Positions 60,777 through 64,000 of a DNA stretch of 64,000 bases are shown piece after piece. A program made the position numbers and the translations under genes. The DNA comes from Fulvia fulva. Lineage: Eukaryota > Ascomycota > Dothideomycetes > Mycosphaerellales > Mycosphaerellaceae. Location of the stretch: the NCBI RefSeq assembly GCF_020509005.1, contig NC_063014.1, forward strand, positions 1,116,001-1,180,000, in the 5' to 3' direction. Below the pieces are notes generated by a model. The model was not told where the DNA came from. It worked only from the letters and a program-made list of their open reading frames with translations, and ran no database searches. How positions within the stretch are numbered: the stretch's first letter is position 1; every line of letters starts with the position of its first letter.

Positions 60777-61385
60777 TCAAACCAGTTTCGCATTCATCAC
60801 CTTCCCAGCCAACCAGAAAGCACGAATACAGATAATGTTCGAAGCCCACCAAAACACGCCCCTAGCCAGCGCCAGCCTCTCATTGCCATTGAAAATGTAC
60901 GAAGCCGAGTACAACACTCTCGCAACAGTGTAACTTAACCCTACCCGATTAATCGCCGCATTATCCACCCCCGCCACATGAGCGAAAATTATCGCAGCAA
61001 CGAAGACAGTGTAATGCTCCACGGAGTTCGCATGGCAGTTCTCGACACGTCTAATCTGGTCGAGTAGCGGTTGCGTTATCTTGCCCTTCCTACGAGAGAA
61101 ATCATCAACTTAGATCCTCGCCGAGGTGAGAAGGCTACAGTATTTTCTTTGTTGAAAGAGGTTTGGTCGGGAAACGTACTGCACAGCGATAGGTCCATAC
61201 TTGATTAAATCGTCACGGGGCGAGACATTGTGGTCGAGTTTGTAGTGGATTTTCCACGCGCGCGAGGAGAGGACCACGTAGGCCCAGATGAAGTGGAAGA
61301 TCATGTAGTGGGCGCCGTAGGAGGGGGGTTGATGGGAGTGTAGGCCAGTGGCACTGAGGCCGAGGGCTGTGGCGAGGGAGGACAT
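60777..61385 (-). CDS. MAPEG-family membrane protein
   Basis: Exons (minus) 61385-61180 and 61089-60777; one 90-nt intron (GTACGT to CGTAG); 172 residues. Start MSSLATALGLS. Hydrophobic segments: YMIFHFIWAYVVL, VFVAAIIFAHVAGV and FWWASNIICIRAFWLAG. The MAPEG signature is in RVENCHANSVEHYTVF (pattern R..R..AN..E). MAPEG proteins are small four-helix membrane enzymes or relatives of microsomal glutathione transferase; fungal members are mostly uncharacterised. Confidence 0.8.
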
Positions 61386-62565
61386 GGTGGGGTGGTGGGT
61401 GTGCTACTGTGGTGCGCTGGGCTGTCGGTTTGGGGGAGATGGGCTGAGCGATAGTGGATTTTGGTCTATGTTTTGATGCCTCATGGCTCATGGAGGGAGG
61501 TGTCGCTGGCGTTGCTGGCGCCGAACGCGAAAGCGACGCCGTTGGACGCCATGTGGTCTTCGGGGAGAGAATAGGTGGCATTCGTGTTGAAGAGCAGCAT
61601 CCTATGGCTCCGTCCCGGCTGACAGTTAGTAGTGTTATCGCTACCTAAACGACATGATGCCCTCTATGCAAGCAAGAAATCGATCATCTTTGATCGCTGC
61701 CGCATCCCAGCAATGAACAAACCTCATCGACCCCAACTCTGGCCATATGTCGTCGTCGCAGCATTGCTCAGCCGGAACAAACATCCTCAGCTCGCCGACT
61801 CCGTGGCTGCTTCCACATTTTCTTCATAATTCGTGATGAAGTCCCTGACACGAAGTCTAGATATGCCGTCAACGCTAATTTCCGTCTTCCTGCGCCGCTC
61901 TACGGCATCGTGCGTGAAAAAATGTCGCGGCTATAGGTGCTCCTTCGCGTACATGATCGGCATTGCGACCCCTCGGTGCGTTTTCCATACTTCACACCCG
62001 ACTGCACCGACTCCGGACGTCATCGCAATGTCGGCCGGAATCAGCGAGCGAGTTATGGAAATGCCAGTGTATACGGGTACAACGGCCTGAGCAGCAATGT
62101 TTTCGCGGACAATACCAAATCACACTAATGCAGCAGCGGCGAGGGCCTGTCTTAACGCCATGTACCAGCTATGTCTGGAAGTTATTCGTCCTGTTCTCTC
62201 CGCTATGGCACACAGCCTTCGAGATCATTACCAGCTTTATGCTGTGCCTGGCCATCTTCTGATCATGATGGGCCGTTCCCGACTTTGTTGACATGATGCA
62301 TCATGTTCTAACGTCGACTGAGCCTGCCCTTTCGAGCGTAGTCCTCACGCCTAGCTAAAGGTAATAGCACTGCAACATTTGGTATATCAGCGACAGCCTT
62401 GCGTGTCCAAGCACACACGATGCACGAGCACGCAGTGTCTCTTACGTCGATCGTCCTCATTCAACTGTATCGCATCGTATCCTTGTTGCCCATACCCCAT
62501 ACCATTAATACAGCTCTCGCCGCACCCCTGCGAATTGGAACATCAGTCAAGGCCGAGCATCGACC
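61386..62565. other. Intergenic between divergent MAPEG and Zn2Cys6 genes
   Basis: About 1.2 kb that must contain both promoters. Short overlapping plus-strand frames (61833-62291) have no recognisable domain and no convincing splice structure. I see no RNA gene here. Confidence 0.4.
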
Positions 62566-63663
62566 ATGCCGCCCCGCACAGCCGATAGGAGCATTACAAC
62601 ATGCCGCAATTGCAGGTACGACCGCGTACAATGCTCGCTTAGAGACAGCGCGCATGGTGGCTAATTTGGGGTTGATTAGAAGGCGAAAGATACGCTGCAC
62701 CCGTGAGCGTCCGAGATGCAGCAGATGCAGAGAGAGTGGCGTTCCGGTAACTACCAGACCCCAGAATGAGATTGGTCGGAGCCGCATTCGCATAGTGATA
62801 ATCTTGGAGTCTCGATAAGACGGTGCAAACCGGCAGTCGAGCTTCTGGTCCACATTTGAGGCTCCAAATATGGCGCTAGAAAGGCTGACAGAGTCGTTCG
62901 CAGTGCATCTACGAGGACATGATACCACGGCAGTCCAGGAGATATCAGTTCGTGAGTACGCGCTGAGGCCGTGACGTCCAGCGTGAGCGAAAGAGGCTGA
63001 CAGACTGCAGCTGAGACACCAGGCAATGCACTTCGTGAAGCATTTGACACGGGAATAAATAGCCAGAGTGCCACGGTGCCAATGCCATCCGACAGACTGC
63101 ACACCATCGAGACACATATCGACAACCTGAACGAGATGATTCAGGCTCTACGAGCGCAATGGCTTGCTGGGAGTCGCCACCCCGGACCGCAGAGGCCGAT
63201 ATCCAGCACCCAGGAGTCGACTCTGTCCAGCGAATCGACTTCAGAATCCGCTGAGTCGAGCTCTGACACTAGCTACACTAGCTACGTGGACCTGGCTTTC
63301 TTGACATCCCTGTGTGATGAGGTTGCAGAGCTTGGCGAGGCGCTTAGTAACCAAGCCAGGTACTTGCTGGACTTGGAGCAAACATCGCCCACGGAAGCAG
63401 AGTCAGAGCCAGAATACCAAGCAGAAGCGGACTCTCGTCGGCCTCTCCTGACTCAAGGACACCTCTTCGCACCGTCCTCGTTGCAGACCGGCGTTGAACC
63501 ACGACCCATACCGGTTAGTCGACGGGCGCCTGTGGCGTCGGCTATGCCATGGGATGCCACTTCGGACGTGGTGATGGACCAGACTGGCATCGACTGGGCT
63601 TACTTTGATCAAGTTCTACACGAGAACGGCCACCAAGAACCAGATCCCGGCCCTCAACTTTGA
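62566..63663 (+). CDS. Small Zn2Cys6 transcription factor
   Basis: Exons 62566-62615, 62680-62746, 62904-62951, 63004-63663; introns 64, 157 and 52 nt; 274 residues in phase. The zinc cluster is encoded across three exons: CRNC, then RRRKIRCTRERPRCSRC, then RESGVPC, giving the six cysteines of the Gal4-type binuclear cluster. A coiled coil follows (DRLHTIETHIDNLNEMIQAL), then a Ser/Glu-rich segment and a C-terminus with DWAYFDQVL that could activate. The fungal middle-homology domain is absent, so the protein is shorter than most of the family. The 157-nt second intron is the least certain junction. The stop is 111 bp from the stop of the convergent SNARE gene. Confidence 0.75.
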
Positions 63664-63774
63664 GCATCGCTCGAGCATCTGGATATGACCCTTAGCATAG
63701 AACAGAGTCCTGCTTTCATGGCGCAAAGTATAAGTCGAAGTCTTGCATGTATAGCATAGAAGGAATTCTGCCGT

Positions 63775-64000
63775 TCAAATAAAGAAGTCCCAAGCCACGA
63801 GAAATGTGCAAAATCCAGCGGTCGACCAGAATAGCATCTGTGCGGTACTTCGCCGTTCACTCGCTTTCTTGAGCTCCTTGTTGCCTCGGCCCACATTCTC
63901 AGTCGTAAGGTATGAATCCTGGACCAGTTGATCGATATGCTCGCTCTGCTGCTGCAAGTTCGCATGTAGCGTACTATGCAGCTCGCTGATTTCGAGAATG
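63775..64000 (-). CDS. C-terminal end of syntaxin-18/Ufe1-type t-SNARE (partial)
   Basis: The frame enters from the right edge. It reads ISELHSTLHANLQQQSEHID, then LVQDSYLTTENVGRGNKELKKA, a basic ERRSTAQM and a single C-terminal membrane anchor FWSTAGFCTFLVAWDFFI with the stop at 63775. The SNARE heptads have Gln at the zero layer (NLQQQ). The NxxxGNxxLxKAxER and WDxxF ending are characteristic of the ER syntaxin-18/Ufe1, which mediates Golgi-to-ER vesicle fusion. Only about 74 residues are in the window. Confidence 0.75.
   Translation of the reverse strand, partial: ILEISELHSTLHANLQQQSEHIDQLVQDSYLTTENVGRGNKELKKASERRSTAQMLFWSTAGFCTFLVAWDFFI

Noticed and set aside
1..64000. CRISPR arrays, operons, riboswitches
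   Set aside because: The sequence is eukaryotic (spliceosomal introns, LTR and LINE elements); no regularly spaced repeats of that kind are present.

Overview
The window is from a filamentous ascomycete, most likely a Dothideomycete. The protein-coding genes have 47-90 nt GT-AG introns with CTRAC/CTRAT-like branch sites, typical fungal regulators (Zn2Cys6, PAS) are present, and the repeats carry the footprint of CpA-to-TpA repeat mutation (RIP-like). The organism assignment is inference; no species can be read from the sequence.

Layout. Bases 1-31,466 and about 40,000-57,870 are transposon graveyards in which nearly every open frame is broken by TAG/TAA at former CAG, CAA or TGG codons. Bases 31,900-39,300 and 57,870-64,000 are ordinary gene islands. 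The left graveyard resolves into two nested stacks. Stack 1 is a short pogo/Fot1 element (827-12669) cut by a Copia retrotransposon (1671-12310, 235-bp LTRs, target duplication GAAAG), itself cut by a Tad-like LINE (6646-11651). Stack 2 is a chromodomain Gypsy element (12844-31461, 194-bp LTRs, target duplication ATACC) cut by a second Gypsy (12900-19189, 520-bp LTRs, target duplication ATAGC) inside its left LTR, and by a second copy of the LINE (19395-24365) near its 3' end. The right graveyard holds a full-length pogo (40225-42088), a second LINE family with an apparently borrowed 5' end, two more short pogo copies of exactly 1133 bp, LINE relics, a palindromic repeat cluster and an unidentified gene relic.

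Gene island 1 holds aspartate aminotransferase, a tRNA-Val(AAC), an alpha/beta hydrolase with an in-frame stop, a probable 2EXR-type protein, and a WD40 protein that I identify as the PRC2 subunit EED/ESC. Gene island 2 holds a PAS-domain protein, a MAPEG membrane protein, a small Zn2Cys6 transcription factor and the C-terminal end of a syntaxin-18/Ufe1-type SNARE. The genes do not form a pathway; neighbours are often convergent.

The most unusual item is the tRNA-Val gene at 33881-34032 (minus). Besides the normal intron after position 37, its variable loop is split by a 53-nt insert that looks like a spliceosomal intron (GTAAGC start, CTAAC branch-like motif, CACAG end). Removing both inserts leaves a perfect 74-nt tRNA.
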